Part shown: positions 45,356-53,143 of the stretch, piece after piece | Position numbering within the stretch: position 1 is the first letter of the stretch | Layout: every line of letters begins with the position of its first letter | Assembly: GCA_021776925.1 (NCBI GenBank) | Contig: JAJFFB010000002.1 | Location: 1 to 59,886, forward strand | Length of the DNA: 59,886 bases | Direction of reading: 5' to 3' | Origin: Planctomycetota bacterium | GTDB taxonomy: Bacteria > Planctomycetota > UBA1135 | Made by a program: the position numbers and the translations under genes | The notes under the pieces: generated by a model | The model's database searches: none | What the model saw: the letters and a program-made list of their open reading frames with translations, nothing else | Told to the model about the DNA's origin: nothing

Positions 45356-45981
45356 GCGCGAGGTTCTCCGAGCCAGTCGCGCAGACGCTGACTGGCCTGC
45401 GTGCGGACCTCCGCAGACAGCCAGTCGCCGAGTTCCAGGTCGGCGTGCAAGCACCCCGCGGGCACGCCGAGGTGCAGCGCGTTGCCGGCGTGGGCCTTCC
45501 ATTGCACCCAGCAACCGGTGGCCGCAAGCGCCAGCACCGCGAGCCGTTCCTTGTCGGCCATGGCCAAACCCGGCCGCGCCATCACCCGCCCATAGGCGTG
45601 CTCCACCACCCAATCTCGGAACAGTGGGTCGAGTTCTTCGAGGTGCCTCAAGACGCCGTCGGCGCGCTCGCCATAAAGAGTGTGGAAGCAGGCAACACCG
45701 TGGTCGCGCCAGGCTGACGGTTCCTGGTCAGCTCCGTCGCCGGTTTTTTCCACCTCCGGTGGGGCGGGAACCTCGGCGGCCACCGCCTGCAGCGCACGCA
45801 CGATACGCGGGAAGCCCAGGAATAGGTGCAACAGGCGCAGCACCTCGTGAACGGTGGTGGCGTCTGCCTGCTCGGCCAGCGCGCGCGCCGCTGCGGCGAT
45901 CTGCTCGGCGCTGCCGCGCTGCACCGCCGCGGCCAGCGTGGCGTGGGCGTGGAGTTCGGAATGAGAAGGGGGTGGCGTCAC
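45352..45981 (-). CDS. Carboxymuconolactone decarboxylase/AhpD-like protein
   Basis: A 209-residue helical protein. HEVLRLLHLFLGFPRIVRALQAV, FHTLYGERADGVLRHLEELDP, HAYGRVMARPGLAMADKERLAVLALAATG and QWKAHAGNALHLG follow the pattern of the CMD family. The AhpD-type CxxC is absent; a single Cys and a His near the end remain. Whether it acts as a decarboxylase, a peroxidase partner or a chaperone-like module is not known. It is the first gene of the long minus-strand cluster. Confidence 0.68.
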   Translation of the reverse strand: MTPPPSHSELHAHATLAAAVQRGSAEQIAAAARALAEQADATTVHEVLRLLHLFLGFPRIVRALQAVAAEVPAPPEVEKTGDGADQEPSAWRDHGVACFHTLYGERADGVLRHLEELDPLFRDWVVEHAYGRVMARPGLAMADKERLAVLALAATGCWVQWKAHAGNALHLGVPAGCLHADLELGDWLSAEVRTQASQRLRDWLGEPRA

Positions 45982-45992
45982 TTAGCAGAAGT

Positions 45993-46142
45993 CCGTGGAT
46001 AAAGTGCTTTCGTGGCTTGGCGAGTGGTTTCGTCTTCCTGCAAGGAAGCGGGTTCGGCCCCTATCCGTGGATAGGGGCGGGTTCTGCTGACGCCGCAGGT
46101 AGGCGAAAGCGCCGTCGAGGCGCGGAATGACTTTGTCCACGG
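45993..46142. repeat. Structured intergenic element with terminal inverted repeats
   Basis: A 13-nt repeat CCGTGGATAAAGT (45993-46005) recurs inverted with one mismatch at 46130-46142. Inside are further hairpins: CTTCC/GGAAG at about 46034-46048, CCCCTATCC/GGATAGGGG at 46058-46077, and GCGCC/GGCGC shortly before the right end. Three CGTGGATAA-like words resemble weak DnaA boxes. No ORF is supported. It fills the gap between the CMD-like gene and psd. Confidence 0.5.
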
Positions 46143-46144
46143 GC

Positions 46145-46987
46145 TTAGTTCTGCTCCTCCAGCGGACCGGCGAGCAGGGCTTCGCGGGCGCGGCAGGCTT
46201 CGCCCTCCTGGACCAGCAGACTGTGCTGGCTGGGAGCGAACAGCACCACCGTCGAGCCGAATTCGAAGCAGCCGATCTCGGCGCCGCGGGCCACCGGGCG
46301 GCTGGGCTCGTAAACGCGTCGGCCGTTCAAGAAGGGCCGCCGCCCGAGGGTGGGGTCGTGGTGAAAGCGCATGCCGCCGACGTTGAGCGCACCGACGTAG
46401 AGCATCGAGAAGGGGGTGCCGTCGCTCGCCTGGCAGTGCAACAGGATGCGCTTGTTGGTGCGCAGGACCCGCATCGAACGCCGTACCAGGCCGGGGTCGA
46501 CCGGCTGCAGATCGCCGGGCTCGGTCACCGCCGAGAGGATTTCCAGATCACAGGGGGCGTGAAAGCGGTGGTAGTTGTGCGGCGCCAGGTAGATCTGCAC
46601 CGCGCGATAGCCGCTCAGCAGCCGCGTATCGCTGCCCGGGACCAGCTCGGCGGTGGTGTAGGGGGTGCCCTTGATCATCCAGGTGCCTTCGGCGGTCACC
46701 CGCGTGTTGACCACCACCGTGCCGTCGGCCGGCGCCAGCCAGCTGCGCCCGGAGGGCAGCGGCCGCGCGCCCTCGGGCAGTGGCCGCGTGAACAGGGCGA
46801 GGAAATTGCGGTAGTCGCGCAGATCGCCCGGCACCTGCCCGAGTTCGACGCCGAGGCGCCGGGCGACGAAACGCCACAGCGGGCGGCGCAGCAGCCGCGG
46901 AACCGGCAGGCGACCGAGTCCGCCAGCAGCACGGCTGAGCAGGCGCCGGGGGAAACCGGGTACGGTCAGGATCTTGCGCACGTCCAT
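46145..46987 (-). CDS. psd: Phosphatidylserine decarboxylase proenzyme
   Basis: A 280-residue Psd. PADG (Asp88) and YHRFHAP (His143) supply two residues of the self-cleavage triad, and the FGST motif places the pyruvoyl-forming Ser at 245, so the beta and alpha chains should split before that Ser. It makes phosphatidylethanolamine at the cytoplasmic membrane. The canonical LGST is FGST here. ATG 46987 is preferred over the longer upstream frame, which runs into the region antisense to glmU. Confidence 0.9.
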   Translation of the reverse strand: MDVRKILTVPGFPRRLLSRAAGGLGRLPVPRLLRRPLWRFVARRLGVELGQVPGDLRDYRNFLALFTRPLPEGARPLPSGRSWLAPADGTVVVNTRVTAEGTWMIKGTPYTTAELVPGSDTRLLSGYRAVQIYLAPHNYHRFHAPCDLEILSAVTEPGDLQPVDPGLVRRSMRVLRTNKRILLHCQASDGTPFSMLYVGALNVGGMRFHHDPTLGRRPFLNGRRVYEPSRPVARGAEIGCFEFGSTVVLFAPSQHSLLVQEGEACRAREALLAGPLEEQN

Positions 46988-47046
46988 CGGGCAGGGCGGC
47001 CCCGCTGGAACCGCCCCGAATCCTAAAGGGTCGCGAGGTCGCGGCC

Positions 47047-47052
47047 TATAAT
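47047..47052 (+). promoter_or_regulatory. Candidate -10 box for glmU-prs
   Basis: A perfect TATAAT occurs 15 nt before the glmU start codon. The matching -35 region (around 47024-47029) is poor, so only the -10 box is proposed. The leader would be under 12 nt. Confidence 0.4.
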
Positions 47053-47067
47053 CCTGGCGCCAGCGCG

Positions 47068-48345
47068 ATGACCGACTCCCCTCTGCACATCCTCGTCCTG
47101 GCCGGTGGAGAATCCACCCGGATTCGCACCGGCGGCCCGAAGGCCTTGTTGGACGTATGCGGCCGTCCACTGCTGGAGCACATCCTGTGCGCCAGCGACG
47201 GCCTGCCGCCCGGAGAGCGCGCCATCGTGCTCGGTCCGACCCACCGCGCGCCGATCGAGAAGTGGATGAGCGGGCAAGGTCTGCTCGACACCTGGAAGGT
47301 GTGCCTGCAGCCGCAGCCCGACGGCACCGGCGACGCGGTGCGCTGCGGGCTTCCAGCGCTGCCCAAGGAGGGGCGCGTACTGGTGCTCTACGGCGACACT
47401 CCGCTGCTACGGCCCGAAACCCTGGCCTTTCTGGTCGAACAGCAGGGCAATTGCCTGCTCACCGCGCTGGTCGCCGATCCGAGCGGCTACGGCCGCGTGC
47501 TGCGCGACGACGAAGACGGCTCACTGCTGGCCATCGTCGAAGAAAAAGACGCCGACGAACAGCAGCGCCTGGTGCAAGAGATCAACACCGGCGTCTATCT
47601 GCTCGACGTCGCCGGTCTTCGCCGTGCGCTGGAAGAGGTCGAAAACGACAACGCCCAGGGCGAGTTCTATCTGCCCGATGCTGCGGTGGCGATGATCCGC
47701 GGCAGCAGTGGCGAACAGCACGGCACCGTGGTGTGCCTGGAAGACGGCGAAGAAGAGATCCTTGGCGTCAATGATCTGCGCGAGCTGGCCCAGGCCGCGG
47801 CGCTGATGCGCGATCGCATCCTGCTCGAGCACATGGAGCGCGGCGTGATCATCGACGACCCGCACACCACCTGGATCGAGGACGGCGTCGAAATCGGCGC
47901 CGGCAGCCGCATCATGCCGCATTGTGTGCTGCGCCGCGGGGTGCGTATCGGCCAGGCGTGCATGGTCGGTCCCTTTGCGCATCTGCGCGTTGGCACCGTG
48001 TTGCACGACCGCGCCGAGGTCGGCAACTTCGTCGAGACCAAGAACGCCGAGCTGCACGAGGGCGCCAAGTCCAAGCACCTGACCTATCTCGGCGACGCCG
48101 AGATCGGCGCCAAGGCCAACATCGGCTGCGGCACCATCACCGCCAATTACGACGGTAAGGCCAAGCATCGCACCGTGGTCGGTGAGCGCGCGTTCATCGG
48201 TTCGGGGACCGTCCTGGTCGCCCCGGTCACGGTGGGGGATGGTGCCACCACCGGCGCCGGCGCGGTGGTCACCCGCGGTCAAGACGTCCCTGCCGGAACC
48301 ACCGTTGTCGGTGTTCCGGCCCGACCCCTCCCTGCACGCAAGTGA
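47068..48345 (+). CDS. glmU: Bifunctional UDP-GlcNAc pyrophosphorylase/GlcN-1-P acetyltransferase
   Basis: A 425-residue GlmU. The N-terminal nucleotidyltransferase has LAGGESTRIRTGGPKAL (variant of LAAGxGTRMxSxxPK), LYGDTPLL with the metal Asp, and EINTGVY. The C-terminal left-handed beta-helix shows hexapeptide repeats and the acetyltransferase block KSKHLTYLGDAEIG with NIGCGTITANYDGKAKH. It is about 30 residues shorter than the E. coli enzyme. It supplies UDP-GlcNAc for peptidoglycan and lipid A, which fits the lpx genes further downstream. It overlaps prs by 4 nt. Confidence 0.9.
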   Translation: MTDSPLHILVLAGGESTRIRTGGPKALLDVCGRPLLEHILCASDGLPPGERAIVLGPTHRAPIEKWMSGQGLLDTWKVCLQPQPDGTGDAVRCGLPALPKEGRVLVLYGDTPLLRPETLAFLVEQQGNCLLTALVADPSGYGRVLRDDEDGSLLAIVEEKDADEQQRLVQEINTGVYLLDVAGLRRALEEVENDNAQGEFYLPDAAVAMIRGSSGEQHGTVVCLEDGEEEILGVNDLRELAQAAALMRDRILLEHMERGVIIDDPHTTWIEDGVEIGAGSRIMPHCVLRRGVRIGQACMVGPFAHLRVGTVLHDRAEVGNFVETKNAELHEGAKSKHLTYLGDAEIGAKANIGCGTITANYDGKAKHRTVVGERAFIGSGTVLVAPVTVGDGATTGAGAVVTRGQDVPAGTTVVGVPARPLPARK

Positions 48346-49334
48346 ACGTTCCCCCCGAACTGCTCGCCCAGCCCCAGCCCGAAACCGAGATGACTGGATC
48401 CACCCGGCGCTTCAAGCTGGTCACCGGCACCGCCCATCCGGACCTGGCCCACGAGGTCAGTGCCGAACTCGACACCCCCTTGTCGTCTGCCTACGTCGGC
48501 CGTTTCCCTGACGGCGAGATCGACATCAAGGTGCACGATGACATGCGCGGGGCCGATGTCTTCCTGATCCAGCCGACCTGTCCGCCGGTCAACGAGTACA
48601 TCCTCGAGACCGTGCTGCTGCTCGACACGCTGCGCCGCGCCAGTGCCGGGCGCATCACCATGGTGATGCCCTACTTCGGTTACGCGCGCAAGGACCGCAA
48701 AGACGAAGGGCGGGTGCCGATCTCGGCCAAGGTGGTGGCCAACATGCTGGTGACGGCCGGCTGCGACCGCGTGCTCACCATCGATCTGCACGCGCAGCAG
48801 ATCCAGGGCTTCTTCGACATTCCGGTCGACCACTTGTGGGCACGCCCGGTGTTGCAGGAACAGATCCGCGCGATGAACCTCGAGAACCTGGTGATCTGCA
48901 GTCCCGACGTCGGCGGAGTGAAGCTGGCGCGTGCCTGGGCGAAGAATCTCGACTGCGGTCTGGCCATCGTCGACAAGCGCCGCACCGGCGGCGACAGTGT
49001 GGTCATGGAGAACATCATCGGCGATGTGGCGGGCCACGACGTGCTGATCACCGACGACATGATCTCGACCGCCGGCACGATCACCGAGGCGGCGCGCATC
49101 CTCAAGGACAAGGGCGCCCACCGCATCTTCATCGCCGCGACCCACGCGGTGCTGTGCGGGCCAGCGCGGGAGCGCCTTGAGAGCTGCCCGGCCGAAGCCA
49201 TCCTGGTGACCAACACCATTCCGCTGCACGGCGAAATGCCGCGCAACATGAAGCAGGTTTCGGTGGCGCCGCTGCTGGCCCACGCCATCAACCGCATCCA
49301 CCGCGAGGAGTCGGTTTCGGCCTTGTTCGACTGA
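48342..49334 (+). CDS. prs: Ribose-phosphate pyrophosphokinase
   Basis: A PRPP synthetase of 330 residues from GTG 48342 (overlapping the glmU stop as GTGA), or 314 from ATG 48390, which equals the usual size. Key blocks are GRFPDGEI, YFGYARKDRK, TIDLHAQQIQGFF, the ribose-5-phosphate loop VLITDDMISTAGT and DVGGVKLARAWA. It makes PRPP for nucleotides, His and Trp. glmU-prs-rplY-pth is a common bacterial order. A strong promoter for the next gene begins 27 nt downstream. Confidence 0.93.
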   Translation: MNVPPELLAQPQPETEMTGSTRRFKLVTGTAHPDLAHEVSAELDTPLSSAYVGRFPDGEIDIKVHDDMRGADVFLIQPTCPPVNEYILETVLLLDTLRRASAGRITMVMPYFGYARKDRKDEGRVPISAKVVANMLVTAGCDRVLTIDLHAQQIQGFFDIPVDHLWARPVLQEQIRAMNLENLVICSPDVGGVKLARAWAKNLDCGLAIVDKRRTGGDSVVMENIIGDVAGHDVLITDDMISTAGTITEAARILKDKGAHRIFIAATHAVLCGPARERLESCPAEAILVTNTIPLHGEMPRNMKQVSVAPLLAHAINRIHREESVSALFD

Positions 49335-49360
49335 TCTCAGGGATTCGGGTTTGGCCCTGT

Positions 49361-49390
49361 TTGACTGAATCTCCGACCCAGCGCTAGAAT
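49361..49390 (+). promoter_or_regulatory. Strong sigma-70 promoter for the ribosomal operon
   Basis: TTGACT (49361-49366) and TAGAAT (49385-49390) with an 18-nt spacer. Transcription should begin near 49397, right at a GC hairpin. It would drive rplY, pth, rpsF, rpsR, rplI and possibly genes beyond. Confidence 0.7.
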
Positions 49391-49395
49391 GTCGC

Positions 49396-49414
49396 GTTCC
49401 CCGCGCCGGGGAAC
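49396..49414 (+). promoter_or_regulatory. 5' UTR hairpin upstream of bL25 gene
   Basis: GTTCCCCG (49396-49403) pairs perfectly with CGGGGAAC (49407-49414) around a CGC loop. It lies at the predicted transcript 5' end, 11 nt before the ATG at 49425. There is no T-run, so it is not an intrinsic terminator. It could stabilise the mRNA or bind a regulator. Confidence 0.5.
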
Positions 49415-49424
49415 CTGCAATAAG

Positions 49425-49763
49425 ATGGAAAGCACCGTCCTGACCGCCCACAACCGGGAGCAATTTGGCACCCGCGCCGCCACTGCCCTGCGTCTCGAAG
49501 GGGGCCTTTTGGCCACCGTCGTCGGGGCTGGCAAACCCACCCAGGTGATCACCCTGGACCAGCGTGAATTCGACGCCGCCATCCGTAAAGGCTTTCGGGT
49601 CTTTGAGTTGGAGTTGGCGGGCGATAAGCAGCAGGTGATCATCCAGGAAGCCCAGTGGGACGCCCTCGGCGACCACCTGAACCAGGTCGACTTCCTACGC
49701 GATCCCGACGGCTCGATCTGGGCTGCTCGCGAGGCCGCCAAGGAAGTGGTTGAAGAGGACTGA
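49425..49763 (+). CDS. rplY: Large ribosomal subunit protein bL25
   Basis: A 112-residue protein matching the N-terminal L25/Ctc domain that binds 5S rRNA: LTAHNREQFGTRAATALR, VVGAGKPTQVITLDQREF, VFELEL and QVDFLRDP. It lacks the extra C-terminal domain of long Ctc proteins, so it is nearer to E. coli L25. ATG 49425 is used because the in-frame ATG at 49389 lies on the -10 box. First gene of the r-protein run. Confidence 0.85.
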   Translation: MESTVLTAHNREQFGTRAATALRLEGGLLATVVGAGKPTQVITLDQREFDAAIRKGFRVFELELAGDKQQVIIQEAQWDALGDHLNQVDFLRDPDGSIWAAREAAKEVVEED

Positions 49764-49764
49764 G

Positions 49765-50400
49765 TTGCAGCCTGAGCCGGAGCCGGAGACCGGCGGCGCT
49801 GCTATGATTCCCGGCCCGCGCATGGTGGTCGGCCTGGGAAATCCCGGGCCCCAATACGTCGCCACGCGCCACAACGTAGGCTTCGAAGCCCTCGATCTTT
49901 ACGCGCACCGGCTGGGCGCCGAACCGGAACCACTCGAAGTGGCCGGACGGCGACTGGCGGATTTCGTCCAGGCGGACGGGCCGATCGGCCCGGTGGTCCT
50001 GCTGTGGCCGCTCACATACATGAACCTGAGCGGCGGCGCGGTGGTCACCGCCCTGAACCGCTTCTGCATCGAGCCGGCGCAAACCCTCGTCCTGACGGAC
50101 GATTTCCACCTCGATCTCGGTGCCCTGCGGGTACGTGCCAGCGGCAGCGCCGGCGGCCACAACGGCCTGGCTTCGATCGAGGAGTGTTTCGGCACGCGGG
50201 ATTACCCGCGCCTGCGCATCGGCGTCGGCGCCCCGCGCGGCGAGACCGTTGATTTCGTTCTCGATACCTTCCGCCCGTCTGATGACGATGCCGTCCAGGA
50301 GACCCTCCTGACAGCGTCGTGGGCGGCGGAAGACTGGGCCAAGGGATCCTCTGTCGAGGATCTGCAGGCCCGCTACAACCGCCGCAAGCCGCAGGCGTGA
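49765..50400 (+). CDS. pth: Peptidyl-tRNA hydrolase
   Basis: Pth releases peptides from stalled peptidyl-tRNA. The MVVGLGNPG start, TRHNVGF with the catalytic His, LLWPLTYMNLSG, and SAGGHNGLASIEECFGTRDYPRLRIGVG are all present. TTG 49765 has AGAGGA 5 nt upstream, just after the bL25 stop, and gives 211 residues; ATG 49804 (198 residues) or ATG 49822 are alternatives that match the usual N-terminus better. It lies between rplY and rpsF, a standard context. Confidence 0.88.
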   Translation: MQPEPEPETGGAAMIPGPRMVVGLGNPGPQYVATRHNVGFEALDLYAHRLGAEPEPLEVAGRRLADFVQADGPIGPVVLLWPLTYMNLSGGAVVTALNRFCIEPAQTLVLTDDFHLDLGALRVRASGSAGGHNGLASIEECFGTRDYPRLRIGVGAPRGETVDFVLDTFRPSDDDAVQETLLTASWAAEDWAKGSSVEDLQARYNRRKPQA

Positions 50401-50445
50401 CTCCGTGGGTGCAGCTGCACCGCGGGGCGAACTGGTAGGACCGGA

Positions 50446-51027
50446 ATGGCAATCAACATGAACGAACACCTACACACTTACCAGGCGATGTTCCTGCTCG
50501 ACAACGGCGAAGTCCGTGAGCAAGGCTTCAACGCCGCCCGCGAATGGGTCAAGAGCACCCTGGAGAAACACGGCGCCACAGTGCAAGTGCTGCGCCTGTG
50601 GGCCGAGCGACCGCTGGCCTACCCGATCCAGGGGCGCAACCGCGCCACCTACGTGCACGGCTGGTTCACCGCCACGCAGGGCACGATCAGCGCGGCCAAG
50701 CGCGAGATGTACCTGCTCGGCCCGGTGTTCCGCCTGCTGGTTCTGCGCGAGGACGAAATTCCCGCCGAGGAACTGGCCTTCGGCATCGAGGAAGTCCGTG
50801 ACGCCGACGTCGAAATTCCGGAAGACGTCGCCGAGGTCGATTCCTTCTTCGCTGAGCAGCCGGTCGACGCCGATGAGGCCGAGGGAACCGCCGCCGATGG
50901 CGAAGCCAAGGCGGGGGAATCCAGCAAGGCAACCGCCGACGCGGCTGCTCCGGCCGAGACCGCGCCCGCCGCCGACGCCACCACCACCACCGAGGCCAGC
51001 GCCCCGGCCGCGACCCCCAAGGACTGA
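50446..51027 (+). CDS. rpsF: Small ribosomal subunit protein bS6 with acidic tail
   Basis: A 193-residue S6. The ferredoxin-like fold spans about residues 7-105 (TYQAMFLLDNGE, AERPLAYPIQGRNRATYVHGWF, FRLLVLRE). Residues about 118-193 form a long acidic, Ala/Thr/Pro-rich tail absent from most S6 proteins. E. coli S6 has a short Glu tail that is extended post-translationally by RimK, so a charged tail has a known precedent, but this one is genetically encoded. It partners bS18 in the 30S platform; rpsR follows directly, with no ssb between. Confidence 0.92.
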   Translation: MAINMNEHLHTYQAMFLLDNGEVREQGFNAAREWVKSTLEKHGATVQVLRLWAERPLAYPIQGRNRATYVHGWFTATQGTISAAKREMYLLGPVFRLLVLREDEIPAEELAFGIEEVRDADVEIPEDVAEVDSFFAEQPVDADEAEGTAADGEAKAGESSKATADAAAPAETAPAADATTTTEASAPAATPKD

Positions 51028-51045
51028 GTGCAGAGGAGCAAAGCG

Positions 51046-51255
51046 ATGATGAACGAACCAACCCCTCCGGTCCTGACCAACATCCCGTCCCAGTTTGATT
51101 ACAAGGACACGGTCGAGCTTCAGCGTTACCTGAACTCGCAGGGCCGCCTCTACTCCGCCAAGCGCACCGGTCTCAAAACCCGGCGCCAGCGGGAACTGAA
51201 GCGGGCGGTCAAATACGCCCGTTTCCTCGCCCTTCTGCCCTACACCGCCCGATGA
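51046..51255 (+). CDS. rpsR: Small ribosomal subunit protein bS18
   Basis: A 69-residue S18. DYKDTVELQRYLNSQGRL, the SAKRTGLKTRRQRELKRAVKYARFLALLPY segment and C-terminus are characteristic; it binds 16S rRNA with S6. ATG 51046 has GAGGAG 8 nt upstream; GTG 51028 in frame would remove that spacing. The four-cysteine zinc site of some S18 proteins is absent. Confidence 0.93.
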   Translation: MMNEPTPPVLTNIPSQFDYKDTVELQRYLNSQGRLYSAKRTGLKTRRQRELKRAVKYARFLALLPYTAR

Positions 51256-51740
51256 AGACGCGCCTCATTCTGTGTCAGGACATCCCTTCGCTCGGACACG
51301 TCGGCGACGTGATCGAAGTGGCGACCGGCTACGCCCGTAATTTCCTGATTCCGCGCGGGCACGCCCTGGCGCATTCGGAAGACGGCATGCGCCGCATCGA
51401 AAAAGCGCGCCTGGAAGCGCAGGAGATGCGCGCCCGCCAGGCCCAGGAGCACGAAGCCGTGGCCACCCGTCTCGGCAGCCTGCAGCTCACCTTCGAGGAA
51501 AAGGTGTCCGCCGACGGCCATCTCTATGGCGCGGTGACCGCCAAGCGCATTTCCGAAGCCCTGGTCGAACACGGCTTCGAGATGCCCGAGAGCCAGGTGC
51601 GTCTGGCCGAGCCGATCCGCGGCGTCGGCGAGTTCGAAGTGCCGATTCACATCCACGGAGACTTGTCGACCATGATCAAAGTCTGGGTGGTTGCCCAGGT
51701 GGTCGAACAGCCCGAGGAACCCGAAGAAGCCGAGGCTTGA
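51252..51740 (+). CDS. rplI: Large ribosomal subunit protein bL9
   Basis: A 162-residue L9: the N-terminal rRNA-binding domain (LILCQDIPSLGHVGDVIEVATGYARNFLIPRG), a long connecting helix (about 45-78) and the C-terminal domain (GHLYGAVTAKRISEAL, RLAEPIRGVGEFEVPIHIHGD). A short acidic tail follows. Its ATG overlaps the rpsR stop by 4 nt. Confidence 0.94.
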   Translation: MKTRLILCQDIPSLGHVGDVIEVATGYARNFLIPRGHALAHSEDGMRRIEKARLEAQEMRARQAQEHEAVATRLGSLQLTFEEKVSADGHLYGAVTAKRISEALVEHGFEMPESQVRLAEPIRGVGEFEVPIHIHGDLSTMIKVWVVAQVVEQPEEPEEAEA

Positions 51741-51810
51741 TTCCATCAGGACGGTGTTGGTGGTCTGGGGAGACCCGGGCCGCCGCACTCTGTATCCTGA
51801 CTCGTTCGTC

Positions 51811-53139
51811 ATGACCGAGCGCGGCCTCACCGACACGCTGCCCTTCGACCTCGACGCCGAAAAAAGCGTCCTCGGCAGCGTGTTGCGGGACCCCCGCTGC
51901 GCGCCCGACGTGGTCGCACAGGTTTCCAGCGACGACTTCTACGCACCGCGCCACCGCGCGCTGTTCGGCATCCTCGAAGCGCTGGAGCAGCGCTCTTCCG
52001 GAGCCTGCGATCCGGTGACCGTGGCGCACGAGCTGACCCGCCTCGGCCGCGAAGAAGAGCTCGGCGGGCGCGCCTATCTGCGCGAAATGATGGAGGCCGT
52101 GCCCTCGGTCGCCTTCCTTGAAAACCACGTGCGTATCGTGCGCGACATGTCGGTGCGCCGCGGCCTGCTCAGGGCCGCCGAAGAGATCGAGCGCAGCGTC
52201 GCCGATCACGACAAGGACGAGGTCAAGGAGCTGGTCGACCACGCCGAGCAATTGGTGTTCAAGGTCGGCGACCGTTTCGCCGGCGGCGGACTGGTTTCGG
52301 CCAAGGACCTGATCGAGCGCAACCTCGACAACATCCTGCATCACGACGGCACACCGCGTGGCCTGGTCACCGGCTTCCATGATCTCGATGAGCTTCAGGG
52401 GTTCCGTCCTGGCGACCTGGTGGTGCTGGCGGCACGCCCGGCGATGGGCAAGACCGCGCTGGCGCTCAACATCCTCGAGCGCTCGGCCCTCGACAACGGC
52501 AAGGCGGTGCTGATGTTTTCGTTAGAGATGCCCGGCGACCAGCTGGTGACGCGCTTGCTGTCCTCGCACGCGCGCATCCGTCACGACAGCCTGCGTTCCG
52601 GCCGGCTCGATCCGGGCATGCGTCAGCGCCTGACCCTGTCGGCGGCGCAGTTCAGCAAGGCGCGCTTCTTCCTCGACGATTCTTCGCAGCCCAGTCTGGC
52701 CGAGATCCGCGCCAAGGCCCGGCGGCTCAAGCGCGACGGCAACCTCGATCTGATCGTGGTCGACTATCTGCAGCTGCTGAGCGCCAAGGCCGAAAGCCGG
52801 CAGCAAGAGATCTCGCTGATCTCACGAACCCTCAAGGCGATCGCCCGCGAACTGAAGGTGCCGGTGATGTCGCTGTCGCAGCTCAACCGTTCGGCCGAGA
52901 GGCGTGACAGCCACCGGCCGATGCTGTCCGACCTGCGTGAATCGGGTGCCATCGAACAAGATGCCGACCTGGTCATGATGTTGTTCCGCGAAGAGTACTA
53001 CCAGCGCACCGAGGACAACGCCGGCCTCGCTGAACTGATCATCGCCAAGAACAGACACGGTTCCACCAAGACGGTGGAGCTCCGTTTCACCGGCGAATGC
53101 ATGCGTTTTGAAAACCTGGTGCGGGAGCCCGCCCTCTGA
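51811..53139 (+). CDS. dnaB: Replicative DNA helicase DnaB
   Basis: A 442-residue hexameric helicase. The N-terminal domain (about 10-110) begins LPFDLDAEKSVLGSVL. The RecA-like core has Walker A ARPAMGKTA, the LEMPGDQLVTRLL H1a block, Walker B DLIVVDYLQLL and LRESGAIEQDADLVMML. No intein is present. ATG 51811 follows a 70-nt gap after rplI, a standard order (rpsF-rpsR-rplI-dnaB). TATCCT about 13 nt upstream of the ATG may be a -10 box. Confidence 0.95.
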   Translation: MTERGLTDTLPFDLDAEKSVLGSVLRDPRCAPDVVAQVSSDDFYAPRHRALFGILEALEQRSSGACDPVTVAHELTRLGREEELGGRAYLREMMEAVPSVAFLENHVRIVRDMSVRRGLLRAAEEIERSVADHDKDEVKELVDHAEQLVFKVGDRFAGGGLVSAKDLIERNLDNILHHDGTPRGLVTGFHDLDELQGFRPGDLVVLAARPAMGKTALALNILERSALDNGKAVLMFSLEMPGDQLVTRLLSSHARIRHDSLRSGRLDPGMRQRLTLSAAQFSKARFFLDDSSQPSLAEIRAKARRLKRDGNLDLIVVDYLQLLSAKAESRQQEISLISRTLKAIARELKVPVMSLSQLNRSAERRDSHRPMLSDLRESGAIEQDADLVMMLFREEYYQRTEDNAGLAELIIAKNRHGSTKTVELRFTGECMRFENLVREPAL

Positions 53140-53143
53140 CCGA

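Noticed and set aside
45982..46144. Chromosomal origin oriC
   Set aside because: Only three imperfect DnaA-like words, no AT-rich unwinding stretch and no dnaA, dnaN or parAB genes nearby.
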